Assembly: GCF_014694385.1 (NCBI RefSeq)
Contig: NZ_JAAOCA010000010.1
Location: forward strand, 62,001 to 126,000
DNA length: 64,000 bases
Origin: Pseudomonas typographi
GTDB lineage: Bacteria > Pseudomonadota > Gammaproteobacteria > Pseudomonadales > Pseudomonadaceae
Reading direction: 5' to 3'
The notes beneath the pieces were generated by a model, which was given only the letters and a program-made list of their open reading frames with translations, had not been told where the DNA came from and made no database searches. The first letter of the stretch is position 1. Every line of letters begins with the position of its first letter. Made by a program: the position numbers and the translations under genes. Below, piece after piece: positions 37,074 through 46,460 of the stretch.

Positions 37074-38918
37074 CTAGCGGGCTCCTTCGGCGGCGGCATC
37101 GGCGGCCGGGTGAGGCAGCTCGGTAGCGCCGGGGCGCGCCCACCAAGTCATCAGGCCGATGTCGTATTTGGGCGGCCTGCCGGGGTGCTGCAGCCTGTTC
37201 CAATAGGCCACCCGCCAAGTGGCCGAGGTCCAGTTGGGGATTAGCACGAAATTCCACAGCAACACGCGGTCCAGCGCGCGGGCATGGGTGATCAGGCTCT
37301 TGCGCGAGCCGGCATTGATCAGCCCGTCGACCAGTTGGTCCACGGCCGGGTCTTTCAGGCCCATCACGTTCTGGGTGCCGGGGCGGTCGGCGGCATCGCT
37401 GGTGAAGTAGTTGCGTTGCTCGTTGCCCGGCGACGGCGACTGCGGCAGTGAGGTAATCGCCATGTCGAAATCCCGTGCGCGCATGCGGTTCACGTATTGC
37501 GAGGCGTCTACTCGGCGCAGTACCAGGTCGATACCGAGGTCCTTGAGGTTGCGTTTGTAGGGCAACAAGATGCGCTCGTACTCGGGGAACGCCACCAGGA
37601 ACTCGATGCTCACCGGCTTGCCGTTGGCATCGGTCATGCGATCGTCCGCCACCTTCCAGCCGGCTTCCTGCAGCAATTGGTAAGCGCGGCGCTGTTGGTC
37701 GCGGATCACCCCGCTGCCATCGCTGACCGGGTTGCGATAAGGCTCGCTGAACACCCGGTCGGGGATTTTACCGCGCAAGGGTTCCAGCAGTTTCAGCTCA
37801 TCGGCGTCGGGCAGGCCGGTGGCGGCCAATTCCGAGTTGCTGAAGTAGCTTGAGGCGCGCACGTAGGCATTGTTGAACAGCTGGCGGTTGGTCCATTCGA
37901 AGTCGAGCATCAGGCTCAGCGCTTCACGCACGCGCACGTCTTGGAACAGTGACCGGCGCTGGTTGAAGGCGAAGCCCTGCATGCCGTTGGGGGAGCCGTT
38001 GGGGATCTCTTCCTTGATCAGCTTGCCCTCGCGCAAGGCAGGGGTGTCGTAGGCACTGGCCCAGTTTTTGGCCACCATTTCCTGGCGCCAATCGATGGCG
38101 CCGGCCTTCAGCGCTTCAATGGCTACGCCGGCGTCGCGGTATACGTCAGCGACGATCGCATCAAAATTGTACTGGCCACGGTTGACCGGCAGGTCCTTGG
38201 CCCAGTAGTTGGCGTCGCGCTCAAGGCGCAGCGAGCGCCCGGCCTGCACCGAGGCGACCCGATAGGGCCCGCTGCCCAGGGGCACGTCGAGGCTGGCACG
38301 GGCGAAATCCTTGCCTTGCCAGAAATGCTTGGGCAGCACCGGTAATTGGCCGATGATCATCGGTAGCTCACGGTTGTTTCCATTCTTGAAATAAAACACC
38401 ACCTGCAATGGGTTTTCGACTTCCACGCGCTGCACATCGGCCCAATAGCTGCGCCAGAACGGCGCGCCGTATTTGATCAAGGTGTCGAAGGTAAAGGTCA
38501 CATCTTCGGCGCGCAACGGGTGGCCATCTTGGAAGCGGGCCTGTGGGCGCAGGTAAAAGCGTACCCAGGTGTTGTCTGGGGCCTTTTCCGCGCGTTCGGC
38601 CACCAGCCCGTATTCGGTCATCGGCTCGTCGAGGCTCTGCACCATCAGGGTGTCGTAGATGTACTGCACTTGCGCCGCCGGCACGCCCTTGTCGACCCAC
38701 GGGTTAAGGCTGTCGAACCCGCCGATGTCGGCGATGCGCAAGGTGCCGCCCTTGGGGGCATCGGGGTTTACGTAGTCGAAATGGGTAAAGTCGGCCGGGT
38801 ACTTCGGTGGCTCGTCGTAGAGCGTCAAAGCGTACTGGCCTGTCGCGAGGGCCAGGTTCGCCGACAGTGCCAACCCGAGCGTGAAGGCGTGCCGCAGCAG
38901 GGTATGGGCAACATTCAT
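37074..38918 (-). CDS. yejA: periplasmic peptide-binding protein of the Yej importer
   Basis: A 614-residue extracellular solute-binding protein (SBP_bac_5 type). A signal peptide covers about the first 25 residues (TLGLALSANLALATG). DEPPKYPADFTHFDYVNPDAPKGG is the YejA-type opening, and the C terminus has NWTSATWRVAYWNRL. The ATG overlaps the stop of an upstream relic gene (ATGA). Confidence 0.92.
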   Translation of the reverse strand: MNVAHTLLRHAFTLGLALSANLALATGQYALTLYDEPPKYPADFTHFDYVNPDAPKGGTLRIADIGGFDSLNPWVDKGVPAAQVQYIYDTLMVQSLDEPMTEYGLVAERAEKAPDNTWVRFYLRPQARFQDGHPLRAEDVTFTFDTLIKYGAPFWRSYWADVQRVEVENPLQVVFYFKNGNNRELPMIIGQLPVLPKHFWQGKDFARASLDVPLGSGPYRVASVQAGRSLRLERDANYWAKDLPVNRGQYNFDAIVADVYRDAGVAIEALKAGAIDWRQEMVAKNWASAYDTPALREGKLIKEEIPNGSPNGMQGFAFNQRRSLFQDVRVREALSLMLDFEWTNRQLFNNAYVRASSYFSNSELAATGLPDADELKLLEPLRGKIPDRVFSEPYRNPVSDGSGVIRDQQRRAYQLLQEAGWKVADDRMTDANGKPVSIEFLVAFPEYERILLPYKRNLKDLGIDLVLRRVDASQYVNRMRARDFDMAITSLPQSPSPGNEQRNYFTSDAADRPGTQNVMGLKDPAVDQLVDGLINAGSRKSLITHARALDRVLLWNFVLIPNWTSATWRVAYWNRLQHPGRPPKYDIGLMTWWARPGATELPHPAADAAAEGAR

Positions 38919-39211
38919 CGGTTGTGCCCCGAGGTTTTTTGCCCCCAGCTGTTCAACGCCTGCATGTAGGGCGGGTAGGTGGCGAACGCAAAGCGATCAC
39001 GGTAGGCCAAGCGATAACCATCGACGTACCCCTTGAAGGTGCTCAACAGCATTGCACACCGCGCTATGGCCTTTGAGGTGTCGGCGAAAAGGGTGAGGCT
39101 TTGGGGGTACTGGAGGCTGCCTAGCTGGGTGTAGCCGTGGCTTTCGATCGACTCGGCGGGGGCTACGCCGCAGCGGGCCAGGCCAAAGGCCATGAAAGTG
39201 AGCAAACGCAT
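38915..39211 (-). pseudogene. internally deleted relic of a second YejA-like binding-protein gene
   Basis: An open frame of only 98 codons that reads like the two ends of a solute-binding protein of about 600 residues joined together. The beginning, a signal-like segment followed by ESHGYTQLGSLQYPQSLT, resembles the start of the Pseudomonas YejA paralogue (ESHGYAxFGxLKYPAxF). The end, YRLAYRDRFAFATYPPYMQA, resembles that protein's C terminus. About 500 middle codons would be missing. It sits just where P. aeruginosa, as I recall, has a second binding-protein gene before the permeases. The reading frame is intact and overlaps yejA (ATGA), so it may still act as a short translated leader for yejA. 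Confidence 0.65.
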
Positions 39212-39321
39212 GAGGTTCGGCTTCGGTCCGGTAAGGTTCGGGTCTAGGCCGGTACAGTAACAGAGTCGCTCACGCGTCGCGATTTACGCCATGGGTTTCA
39301 GATTGTTCGAAGAGCCTGGGC

Positions 39322-40728
39322 TCAACGGTCGAGGTACACCGTGAGCATCTGCCCGGGCTTGAGCGCCTTGGCCACCTGGGGGTTCCAGCGCTTGAGGTGC
39401 TGCGCCTGGACGTTGAAGCGCTTGGCCACCTGGTACAGCGAGTCACCCTCGCGCACACGGTATTGCGTGGCGCGTTGCTTGTTCGCCGCGACCTTGCGGC
39501 TGCTCGGGCTGGTATCGTTCATCACCAGCGCTTGGCCAACCTGCAGGTGCTTGCCCGTGAGCTTGTTCCAGCGTTGCAGGTCGCGCACGCTGACCTTGTT
39601 GGCCTTGGCGATAGACGCCAGGTTGTCGCCACGGCGCACCTTGTAAGTGCTGGGGCTGGCCGGTGTAACAGTGGCCACGCGCTCGACCGCCGGGCGCGAA
39701 GGGCGCAAGGCAATCAACTGCTGCGGGTCGGACAGCCCGGCCGTGACGAGTTGAGCCTTGGCGGTGGGCACCAATAGGTGTTGCGGGCGGTCGAGGGTTT
39801 CGCGCTGCTTGAACGCGGGGTTGAGCTGGTACAGCTCGTCTTCGTCGATGTTGGCCATGGCCGCCAAGCGGGAAAGGTCGAGCCGCTGGTCGACCTCGAC
39901 CACCTTGAAATAAGGCTGGTTGGCGATGGGCTCCAGGTCGATGCCATAGGCCCTCGGCGACGACACCACTTCCGAGAGCGCCAGCAGCTTGGGCACATAA
40001 TCCATGGTTTCCTGCGGCAGCGACAGGTTCCAGTAGTCGATGGGCAAGCCCAGCCGCTCGTTGCGTTCAATGGCCCGGCTTACCGTGCCCTCGCCGGCAT
40101 TGTAAGCGGCCAGGGCCAACAGCCAATCGCCACCGAACATGTCGTGCAGCTTGCTCAGGTAGTCGAGTGCCGCGGTGGTCGAGGCGGTGACGTCGCGCCG
40201 GCCATCATAGAGGTTGGTTTGGCGCAGGTTGAAATAGCGCCCGGTGGAGGGGATGAACTGCCACAACCCCACCGCCTGGGCGCGGGATAACGCCATCGGG
40301 TTATAGGCGCTCTCAATCGCCGGCAACAGGGCGAGTTCCAGCGGCATGTTGCGTTCTTCAAGGCGCTCGACGATGTAGTGCATGTAAAGGCTGCCGCGGT
40401 CGGCGGCCGAGGTCAGGAACGCCGGGTTGCCCACGAACCACAGGCGCTGCTGCTCGACCCGCGGGTTGACGTCCAGGTCATCTTGCAACTGGAAGCCCTG
40501 GCGCAGGCGCTCCCAGATATCACGGGCCGGCTGCTGCGCCTGGGCATCGAGGAACACCGGCTTGGGCTTGCTGCGCTTGGCCAGTTTCGGCACCGGGGTG
40601 GGCGCCTCTTCGGGCACTAGGGCGGTGCTTTGGCAGCCTACCAGGGCGACCGAACAGGCGACCCCGACCGCCTGTGCAAGCCGTGTCAACGCATTCGAAA
40701 GCAGAGGTGGTCTAGTGGTTGACGACAT
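39322..40728 (-). CDS. mltD: membrane-bound lytic murein transglycosylase D
   Basis: A 468-residue lipoprotein that cleaves peptidoglycan glycan strands. A lipobox (VALVGC) lies at about residues 27-32. The lytic domain (about 110-220) has the catalytic Glu in AIESAYNPMA plus GLWQFIPSTGRYF and AAYNAGEG. Two LysM peptidoglycan-binding repeats end the protein (STYKVRRGDNLASIAKAN and TQYRVREGDSLYQVAKRF). Confidence 0.95.
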   Translation of the reverse strand: MSSTTRPPLLSNALTRLAQAVGVACSVALVGCQSTALVPEEAPTPVPKLAKRSKPKPVFLDAQAQQPARDIWERLRQGFQLQDDLDVNPRVEQQRLWFVGNPAFLTSAADRGSLYMHYIVERLEERNMPLELALLPAIESAYNPMALSRAQAVGLWQFIPSTGRYFNLRQTNLYDGRRDVTASTTAALDYLSKLHDMFGGDWLLALAAYNAGEGTVSRAIERNERLGLPIDYWNLSLPQETMDYVPKLLALSEVVSSPRAYGIDLEPIANQPYFKVVEVDQRLDLSRLAAMANIDEDELYQLNPAFKQRETLDRPQHLLVPTAKAQLVTAGLSDPQQLIALRPSRPAVERVATVTPASPSTYKVRRGDNLASIAKANKVSVRDLQRWNKLTGKHLQVGQALVMNDTSPSSRKVAANKQRATQYRVREGDSLYQVAKRFNVQAQHLKRWNPQVAKALKPGQMLTVYLDR

Positions 40729-40827
40729 TGGCGGGGTGCAAGTTCCAAGCTGAAAGGTCGAGCGATTCTAGGAAGTGCCTCTTTTTGGGTCAACCTCTGA
40801 GAACCGCTGGGCGCAAACAAATGTTGT

Positions 40828-41607
40828 TTAGAACTTATCCTTCCAAGCCCGTAAGGCCGCGAACACCTCGGTGGTGTTGGTGCAGGCTTCGCCGCGCCAC
40901 TCGTCGGCCTTTTGTTTAACGGATGTTTCGGCGGTACGCAAAAACGGGTTGGTTTCAAGCTCCAGTGCCAGGTTCGAAGGCAGGCTGCAGCCGTCTTGTT
41001 CGCGCAACTGCCGTACCTGTTCCAAGCGTTCGGCAATGGCTGCGTTGCCCGGCTCTACCGCGGTAGCAAAGCGCAGGTTGCTCAGGGTGTATTCGTGGGC
41101 GCAATACACCAAGGTGGCCGAGGGCAACGCCGCCAGGCGCGACAGCGATGCATGCATCTGCGCCGGCGTGCCTTCGAACAGCCGCCCACAACCGGCGGCG
41201 AACAGCGTGTCGCCGCTGAACAGCCAGGGCTCGTTGGCGGCACCGTGGTAAAAGGCAATGTGGCCACGGGTGTGGCCGGGCACGTCGAATACCTCGAACG
41301 CCAGCCCCAGGACGCTGAGCCGATCACCTGCGCCCAAGGCCTGGTCACGGCCGGGAATCGCTTCGGTGGCCGGGCCGTGCACACGCGCACCGGTATGCGC
41401 CTTGATGGCCAACACGCCACCCACATGGTCCTGGTGATGGTGGGTAATGAGGATATCGGTCAGCGCCCAGCCGGGCTTGGCCTGCAGCCAGGCCAGCACC
41501 GGGGTGGCATCGCCGGGGTCTACCACGGCACATTGGCGCTGCGCGGTATCCAGTAACAGCCAGATGTAGTTATCGTTGAACGCCCGTAGCGCTTGTACCT
41601 GTATCAT
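40828..41607 (-). CDS. gloB: hydroxyacylglutathione hydrolase (glyoxalase II)
   Basis: A 259-residue metallo-beta-lactamase-fold enzyme that hydrolyses S-lactoylglutathione in methylglyoxal detoxification. The metal motif [32 protein letters not shown] and the C-terminal [11 protein letters not shown] region are all present. I use the ATG at 41607 ([16 protein letters not shown]), the family start, not the one four codons upstream. It is divergent from the methyltransferase gene. Confidence 0.95.
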   Translation of the reverse strand: MIQVQALRAFNDNYIWLLLDTAQRQCAVVDPGDATPVLAWLQAKPGWALTDILITHHHQDHVGGVLAIKAHTGARVHGPATEAIPGRDQALGAGDRLSVLGLAFEVFDVPGHTRGHIAFYHGAANEPWLFSGDTLFAAGCGRLFEGTPAQMHASLSRLAALPSATLVYCAHEYTLSNLRFATAVEPGNAAIAERLEQVRQLREQDGCSLPSNLALELETNPFLRTAETSVKQKADEWRGEACTNTTEVFAALRAWKDKF

Positions 41608-41675
41608 GGCGGTATCCATCGAACATGAGTGTGGCGCTCATATTATGCCCAGCGGCGGCATCCGGGAGAACGCAA

Positions 41676-42434
41676 ATGACCGAACACGCTTTCGCACAGG
41701 CCGATGCGCAGTGGCTCGAGCTGATCGGCTTGGCCCGGGAATGGTTCGCCGGCCCGCTGGGGCAGTTGTTGTTGCGCGAAGAACACCAAGCCCTGGGCGA
41801 AGAACTGCGCAAGTTCTTCGGCGGTTACCTGGTGCACTACGGCCCACAGGCCGACGCGCCGGCGGTGGCCGAACAGGTGCAGCACCACGTGCGGCTGGGC
41901 GCACCGCTACCGGGGGTGCAGATCGTTTGCGAAGAGCAGGCCTGGCCGCTGGGCGAGCATGCCGCAGACCTGGTGGTGTTGCAGCATGGGCTGGATTTCA
42001 GCCTTTCGCCGCACGGTTTGCTTCGCGAGGCGGCACGGGCGGTACGCCCCGGCGGCCACCTGGTGGTAGTGGGCATCAACCCCTGGAGCCCGTGGGGGGT
42101 ACGCCGGGTGTTCGCCGCCGATGCCTTGCGCAAGGCCCGCTGTTTCCCGGCCTCTCGGGTCACCGATTGGCTCAACCTGCTGGGGTTCGCGCTGGAGAAA
42201 AAACGCTTCGGCTGCTATTGTCCGCCGCTTGCCTCGCCGGCCTGGCAGGCGCGCATGGCCGGCTGGGAACGCACCGCCGGGCGCTGGCAGGGCGCTGGCG
42301 GCGGCTTTTATATTCTGGTAGCACGAAAACTGGTGGTGGGCCTGCGGCCGTTGCGCCCGCCCCGGCGAGAGCCAATGGGTAAACTGCTGCCGCTGCCCCT
42401 GGCCAAGGTCAACCGGCGTAGCGGCGAGCATTGA
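41676..42434 (+). CDS. class I SAM-dependent methyltransferase
   Basis: A 252-residue protein of the conserved type that lies between gloB and rnhA in pseudomonads. The methyltransferase core is seen in [13 protein letters not shown] and [26 protein letters not shown]; the first Gly-rich loop is weak. GGGAG lies before the ATG at 41676; upstream codons are not conserved-looking. The substrate is unknown. The end overlaps the open frame of rnhA, but not the start I prefer for it. Confidence 0.82.
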   Translation: MTEHAFAQADAQWLELIGLAREWFAGPLGQLLLREEHQALGEELRKFFGGYLVHYGPQADAPAVAEQVQHHVRLGAPLPGVQIVCEEQAWPLGEHAADLVVLQHGLDFSLSPHGLLREAARAVRPGGHLVVVGINPWSPWGVRRVFAADALRKARCFPASRVTDWLNLLGFALEKKRFGCYCPPLASPAWQARMAGWERTAGRWQGAGGGFYILVARKLVVGLRPLRPPRREPMGKLLPLPLAKVNRRSGEH

Positions 42435-42460
42435 ACCGCCCCTTGATGGAACCCACAGCG

Positions 42461-42919
42461 ATGAGCGACTCGATCGAGATATACACCGACGGCGCCTGCA
42501 AGGGTAACCCCGGCCCCGGCGGCTGGGGCGCCTTGCTGGTGTACAAGGGTGTGGAGAAAGAACTCTGGGGAGGTGAAACCGCCACCACCAACAACCGCAT
42601 GGAGCTCACCGCCGCCATCCGCGCGCTGGAAGCGCTCAAGCGCCCCTGTGAAGTCACCCTGGTAACGGACTCCGAATACGTAATGAAGGGCATCCGTGAA
42701 TGGCTACCCAACTGGAAGAAACGCAATTGGCAAACCGCCGCGAAGCAACCGGTGAAGAACGCTGACCTGTGGAAACAACTCGATGAACAGGTCAACCGCC
42801 ATGAGGTGGCTTGGCAATGGGTGCGTGGGCATAACGGCCACCACGGTAATGAGCGTGCTGATGCCCTGGCCAACCGGGGGGTAGATGAAGTTCGGCAATT
42901 AAAAGCTGCCAGCCGCTAG
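42461..42919 (+). CDS. rnhA: ribonuclease HI
   Basis: A 152-residue enzyme that degrades RNA in RNA-DNA hybrids. The catalytic carboxylates are in [32 protein letters not shown] and [13 protein letters not shown] use the ATG at 42461 ([11 protein letters not shown]), which matches family length; in-frame ATG 42446 and TTG 42431 would add residues. I recall dnaQ as the next gene in pseudomonads; here it is replaced by a repeat remnant. Confidence 0.95.
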   Translation: MSDSIEIYTDGACKGNPGPGGWGALLVYKGVEKELWGGETATTNNRMELTAAIRALEALKRPCEVTLVTDSEYVMKGIREWLPNWKKRNWQTAAKQPVKNADLWKQLDEQVNRHEVAWQWVRGHNGHHGNERADALANRGVDEVRQLKAASR

Positions 42920-42920
42920 C

Positions 42921-43018
42921 TGTGGTGTTTCAGACGTCCGCATAACATAAGGCGTGAAGCGTGATTTTACTGTTGGCCAAGGCGCGGCAACGCGGCCCGG
43001 CAGCACAGGTACCGCAAA
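42921..43018. repeat. short inverted-repeat element, copy D (left end and core, right end lost)
   Basis: It begins 2 bases after the rnhA stop, with flank CTAGC and left end TGTGGTGTTTCAGA. The following DNA aligns with the core of copy B read in reverse (GTGAAGCG, GGCCA, GCGGCAA, CCGGCAGCA, AGG, ACCG in the same order). No matching right end is seen before the patatin gene at 43080, so the copy is truncated or decayed; its right limit is approximate. Confidence 0.55.
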
Positions 43019-43079
43019 GGCGCGCTGCTCTCATCGCAGGCGGCACACCGGGCCACGCTGCTTGGGGTTGCCGCACCGG

Positions 43080-44111
43080 TTAACGCCCGTTGCCGCCTTT
43101 CTCATACGCGTCGAATGTATCCCGCGCAATCTGCCTACCTAGGGCGATCAGTTCCGGGGCGCGGTAGAACTCGAAGAACCTGCAGGCTTTCTTGGGCACG
43201 TTGATCAGCACGTCGGGTGGGTAACCGGCAATCTTGTATTGGGCCAAGGAGGTTTGCATCACCTCGAAGCTCTGGTTGATCAGGTCCAGCAGCGAGGCGG
43301 GCCCCACATTCTCGATGATCACCGAATCGCTGGCCGAGGCCGGGGCGCCCTCGTCTTGGGTGTCCGGCGGCGGGGCCAAGGTGAGGGCCGGCGCTTCACC
43401 GTTCCAGCCGGCGGGCAAGGTGCTGGCGCCCTGTTCCATCGCCAGCACGGCCTCGGCGGGGCGGCGGCGCAGGGGTAGATGTGAACCGAGCGAGCCGACC
43501 AATTTATCGAACCTGCCTTTGAACGCCGGCGGCCGTTCCACCACCGGCAGGGCGTATTGCTTGTGGTTGGTGGCGTTGAGGTTCACCGCCACGATCAGGT
43601 CACAATGGCTCGATACCACCGGCACGATCGGCAGCGGGTTGAGCAGGCCGCCGTCAACCAGCACGCGATGGCCCTGTTGCACGGGGGTGAACAGGCTCGG
43701 TATTGCCGCCGACGCGCGCATTGCCTGGTGCAGGCAGCCCTCCTGGAACCAGATTTCCTGTTGGTTGGTCAGGTCTGTGGCCACCGCCGTATAGGGAATG
43801 GGCAGGTCTTGGATGTTCACCTCGCCAATGATTCGGCGAAGCTGCCCGAACACTTTCTCGCCGCGGATTGCCCCCAGGCGAAAACTCACGTCCAGCAAAC
43901 GCAGCACGTCCAGGTAGTCCAGCCGTTCTATCCAGTGGCGGTAGTGCTCGAGTTTGCCGGCGGCATACACCCCACCGACTATTGCGCCCATTGAGCAACC
44001 GGCGATACAGGCGATCTGGTAGCCGCGGCGTTCAATCTCTTCGATCACCCCGATGTGGGCATAGCCACGTGCACCACCGGAACCGAGGACGAGGGCGACA
44101 CGTTTGCTCAT
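43080..44111 (-). CDS. patatin-like phospholipase
   Basis: A 343-residue serine lipase-fold protein. The oxyanion loop GSGGARGYAHIG (about residues 10-21), the nucleophile GCSMGAIVGG and the Asp in VDGGLLNPLP form the Ser-Asp dyad. The layout is that of RssA-type bacterial proteins, with a longer C-terminal extension (about residues 200-343) containing a Pro/Ala-rich stretch. AAGGA lies 8-9 bases before the ATG. Substrates are probably phospholipids. It is convergent with rnhA. Confidence 0.87.
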   Translation of the reverse strand: MSKRVALVLGSGGARGYAHIGVIEEIERRGYQIACIAGCSMGAIVGGVYAAGKLEHYRHWIERLDYLDVLRLLDVSFRLGAIRGEKVFGQLRRIIGEVNIQDLPIPYTAVATDLTNQQEIWFQEGCLHQAMRASAAIPSLFTPVQQGHRVLVDGGLLNPLPIVPVVSSHCDLIVAVNLNATNHKQYALPVVERPPAFKGRFDKLVGSLGSHLPLRRRPAEAVLAMEQGASTLPAGWNGEAPALTLAPPPDTQDEGAPASASDSVIIENVGPASLLDLINQSFEVMQTSLAQYKIAGYPPDVLINVPKKACRFFEFYRAPELIALGRQIARDTFDAYEKGGNGR

Positions 44112-44256
44112 CGGAAGGTCCTTTTGCAGGTGGGTTGCCTACCATGCCCCAGCCCTGCCCAGCCTGCAATCGCCAGTACCTGTGCGCCGGCACTTTTTGC
44201 CAGTGCCGCCGTCTTAGGTGCACAATCGCCGTTCCACTGTTCGAGGTCACCCCCAC

Positions 44257-44535
44257 ATGAAACCCTGGATCTGCCTGCCGTTGATTATCGCAGTACTGAC
44301 AGGTTGTTCCGCCCGCACCGCCTACCGAGACAGTTGCGCGACGCAATTGGATGGGGCCTGGAGTGAACTGGACCTGGCCAAGGCCGAAGGTTTCGCGGGT
44401 ACCATCAGCTATTCCAAGGCGCTCTCGCTATTGACCGCCGCGAAAACCCAGCAACAGTTTGAAAAATACGAAGGCTGTTCGGAAAAAGCTGAAAAAGCGC
44501 GCTTCTATATTCGCGAATCCCGCGCCGGCCGTTGA
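44257..44535 (+). CDS. small lipoprotein
   Basis: A 92-residue protein with a signal peptide and lipobox (IAVLTGCSA, Cys near residue 17), then a helical domain with two Cys residues (DSCATQLDGAW and YEGCSEKAEKARFYI) that could form a disulfide. GAGG lies upstream of the ATG at 44257. It resembles conserved pseudomonad lipoproteins of unknown role. It is divergent from the patatin gene and 54 bases before moxR. Confidence 0.72.
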   Translation: MKPWICLPLIIAVLTGCSARTAYRDSCATQLDGAWSELDLAKAEGFAGTISYSKALSLLTAAKTQQQFEKYEGCSEKAEKARFYIRESRAGR

Positions 44536-44589
44536 TGTATCGCCGGCCCTGCGCAACGCGGGTGCGCTGCCCACCGTGGAGGCCACAGC

Positions 44590-45507
44590 ATGCGTGCGCT
44601 GCTCGACGCAAGCCTTGAGTCGATCAACGAAGTGTTGCTCGGCAAGAAGTACCAGGTTCGCTTAGCCCTGGCCTGCCTCATCGCCGGCGGGCACCTGCTT
44701 ATCGAAGACCTGCCCGGCATGGGCAAGACGACGCTCAGCCAAACCCTCGCCAGGGTGTTGGGCTTGAGCTTTCAACGGATTCAGTTCACCTCCGACCTGC
44801 TGCCCAGCGATATCCTCGGCACCTCGGTGTTCGACAAAGACAGCGGCCACTTTGAGTTTCACCAGGGGCCGATCTTCGCCGAATTGGTCCTGGCCGACGA
44901 AATCAACCGCGCCACCCCGAAAAGCCAGAGCGCGTTGCTCGAAGCCATGGAAGAGGGGCAAGTGACCATCGAGGGCGCGACCCGGCCATTGCCGTCGCCG
45001 TTTTTCGTGATCGCCACGCAGAACCCCAGCCATCACAGTGGCACCTTTGCCCTGCCTGAATCCCAGTTGGACCGCTTCTTGATGCGGCTATCGCTGGGTT
45101 ACCCGGCCCATGCCGCGGAAAAAGCACTGCTGATGGGCGAGGCACGCCGCGAGCTGCTACCGCGCCTGCCAGCGGTATTCGACCACGCCCAGTTGCAGGC
45201 GGTGCAGGCCGAGGTCCGCGCCGTGCGGGTGACTGACGCCCTGGTCGATTACGTGTTGCGCCTGGTGGAGGCGACTCGCAACCAGCCCCAGTTCGCTTGG
45301 GGCTTGTCGCCGCGCGGCAGCCTGGCCCTGGTGGCCGCGGCTCGCGCCTGGGCGTTGCTGGCCGGGCGCACGTATGTGATTCCCGAAGACGTGCAGGCGG
45401 TGCTGCCGGCGGTGGCCAGCCATCGCCTGCGTGAGCGTGCCGACACGGCCGGGCAGGGCGGGGCCGCCCTGGTGCAGTGGCTGTTGCACGAGGTGCCGGT
45501 GCTGTGA
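44590..45507 (+). CDS. MoxR-type AAA+ ATPase
   Basis: A 305-residue ATPase with Walker A EDLPGMGKTT (about residues 38-47), Walker B VLADEINRATPKSQSALLEAM and the sensor ATQNPSHHSGTF. MoxR proteins act as chaperones for neighbouring membrane or metal-bound proteins. The stop is overlapped by the DUF58 gene (GTGA), the first joint of a moxR-DUF58-tgpA operon. Confidence 0.92.
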   Translation: MRALLDASLESINEVLLGKKYQVRLALACLIAGGHLLIEDLPGMGKTTLSQTLARVLGLSFQRIQFTSDLLPSDILGTSVFDKDSGHFEFHQGPIFAELVLADEINRATPKSQSALLEAMEEGQVTIEGATRPLPSPFFVIATQNPSHHSGTFALPESQLDRFLMRLSLGYPAHAAEKALLMGEARRELLPRLPAVFDHAQLQAVQAEVRAVRVTDALVDYVLRLVEATRNQPQFAWGLSPRGSLALVAAARAWALLAGRTYVIPEDVQAVLPAVASHRLRERADTAGQGGAALVQWLLHEVPVL

Positions 45508-46460
45508 GGGCGGCGCTGGTGGCACGCCTGCAGCGCTGGCAAGACCGCCGCGCGCCAGCCGCCGCCGAGGTACAGCTCGACCACTCGCGTGTTTACATTG
45601 TACCCAGCCGCGCGGGTATCGCTTACGCGGCGACATTGCTGCTTATTCTGCTGGCCGCGATCAATTACCAGAACAGCATGGCCTATGGCTTGGTGTTCAC
45701 CCTTGGCTCGCTGTTCATCGTCGCGATATTGCACACCTATCGTAACCTCAGTGGCCTGCGGGTGGGCAGCGACGCGCCGCAGGCGGTATTCGCCGGTGAG
45801 CAGGCGCGTTTCATCGTGCACTTGCAAAGCCAGGGCAAAGCCCACTACGCCATTGCGGTGGGCTGGGGCGTACACACCGCACACACCACCGACGTGCTGC
45901 CGGCGCAGGCGCAAAGGCTGGAACTGGCCTTGCCCACCTCTGCCCGCGGCTGGTTGGCCGCGCCCCGGCTACGGCTGAGTACGGGGTTCCCACTGGGGCT
46001 GCTACGTGCCTGGAGTTGGCTGCGCAGCGGCCAACGGGTGCTGGTGTATCCATGCCCGCTAGCCGGTGAGCTACCGACCCAGCATGCCAGCGCCAGCACT
46101 GCCGAACTGGCCGGCTTGCAGGCGTTGGGGCAGGGCACCGAGGACTTTCTCGGGCTTAAACCCTACCAACCGGGCGACGCCTGGCACCGCCTGAACTGGA
46201 AGGCGTGGTCCCGTGGCGGGCCGTTGCTGGTCAAACAGTTCGGCGAAGCGCGGGGCCAGGATCTAGCCCTCGATTACTTGGCCTTGGAGGGCGGGCGCGA
46301 ACAACGCCTGTCGCTGCTGTGCCATTGGGTGTTGCGCCTGGCCGAGCAACAACGCCCCTTTGCGTTTAGCTTGCCAGGGCTGCACCTGCCGGCCGATTGC
46401 GGTGTTGCCCATCGCGAGGCATGCCTGCGCGCGCTGGCGTTGTTCGAGGGGCACCGGTGA
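45504..46460 (+). CDS. DUF58 domain membrane protein
   Basis: A 318-residue protein with two adjacent membrane helices (about residues 42-85: IAYAATLLLILLAA and LVFTLGSLFIVAIL). A soluble part follows with the DUF58 signature (TEDFLGLKPYQPGD, then WHRLNWKAWSR). It starts with GTG inside the moxR stop and ends overlapping tgpA in the same way. Function is unknown; DUF58-MoxR-transglutaminase groups are linked to cell-surface or stress functions. Confidence 0.87.
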   Translation: MRAALVARLQRWQDRRAPAAAEVQLDHSRVYIVPSRAGIAYAATLLLILLAAINYQNSMAYGLVFTLGSLFIVAILHTYRNLSGLRVGSDAPQAVFAGEQARFIVHLQSQGKAHYAIAVGWGVHTAHTTDVLPAQAQRLELALPTSARGWLAAPRLRLSTGFPLGLLRAWSWLRSGQRVLVYPCPLAGELPTQHASASTAELAGLQALGQGTEDFLGLKPYQPGDAWHRLNWKAWSRGGPLLVKQFGEARGQDLALDYLALEGGREQRLSLLCHWVLRLAEQQRPFAFSLPGLHLPADCGVAHREACLRALALFEGHR

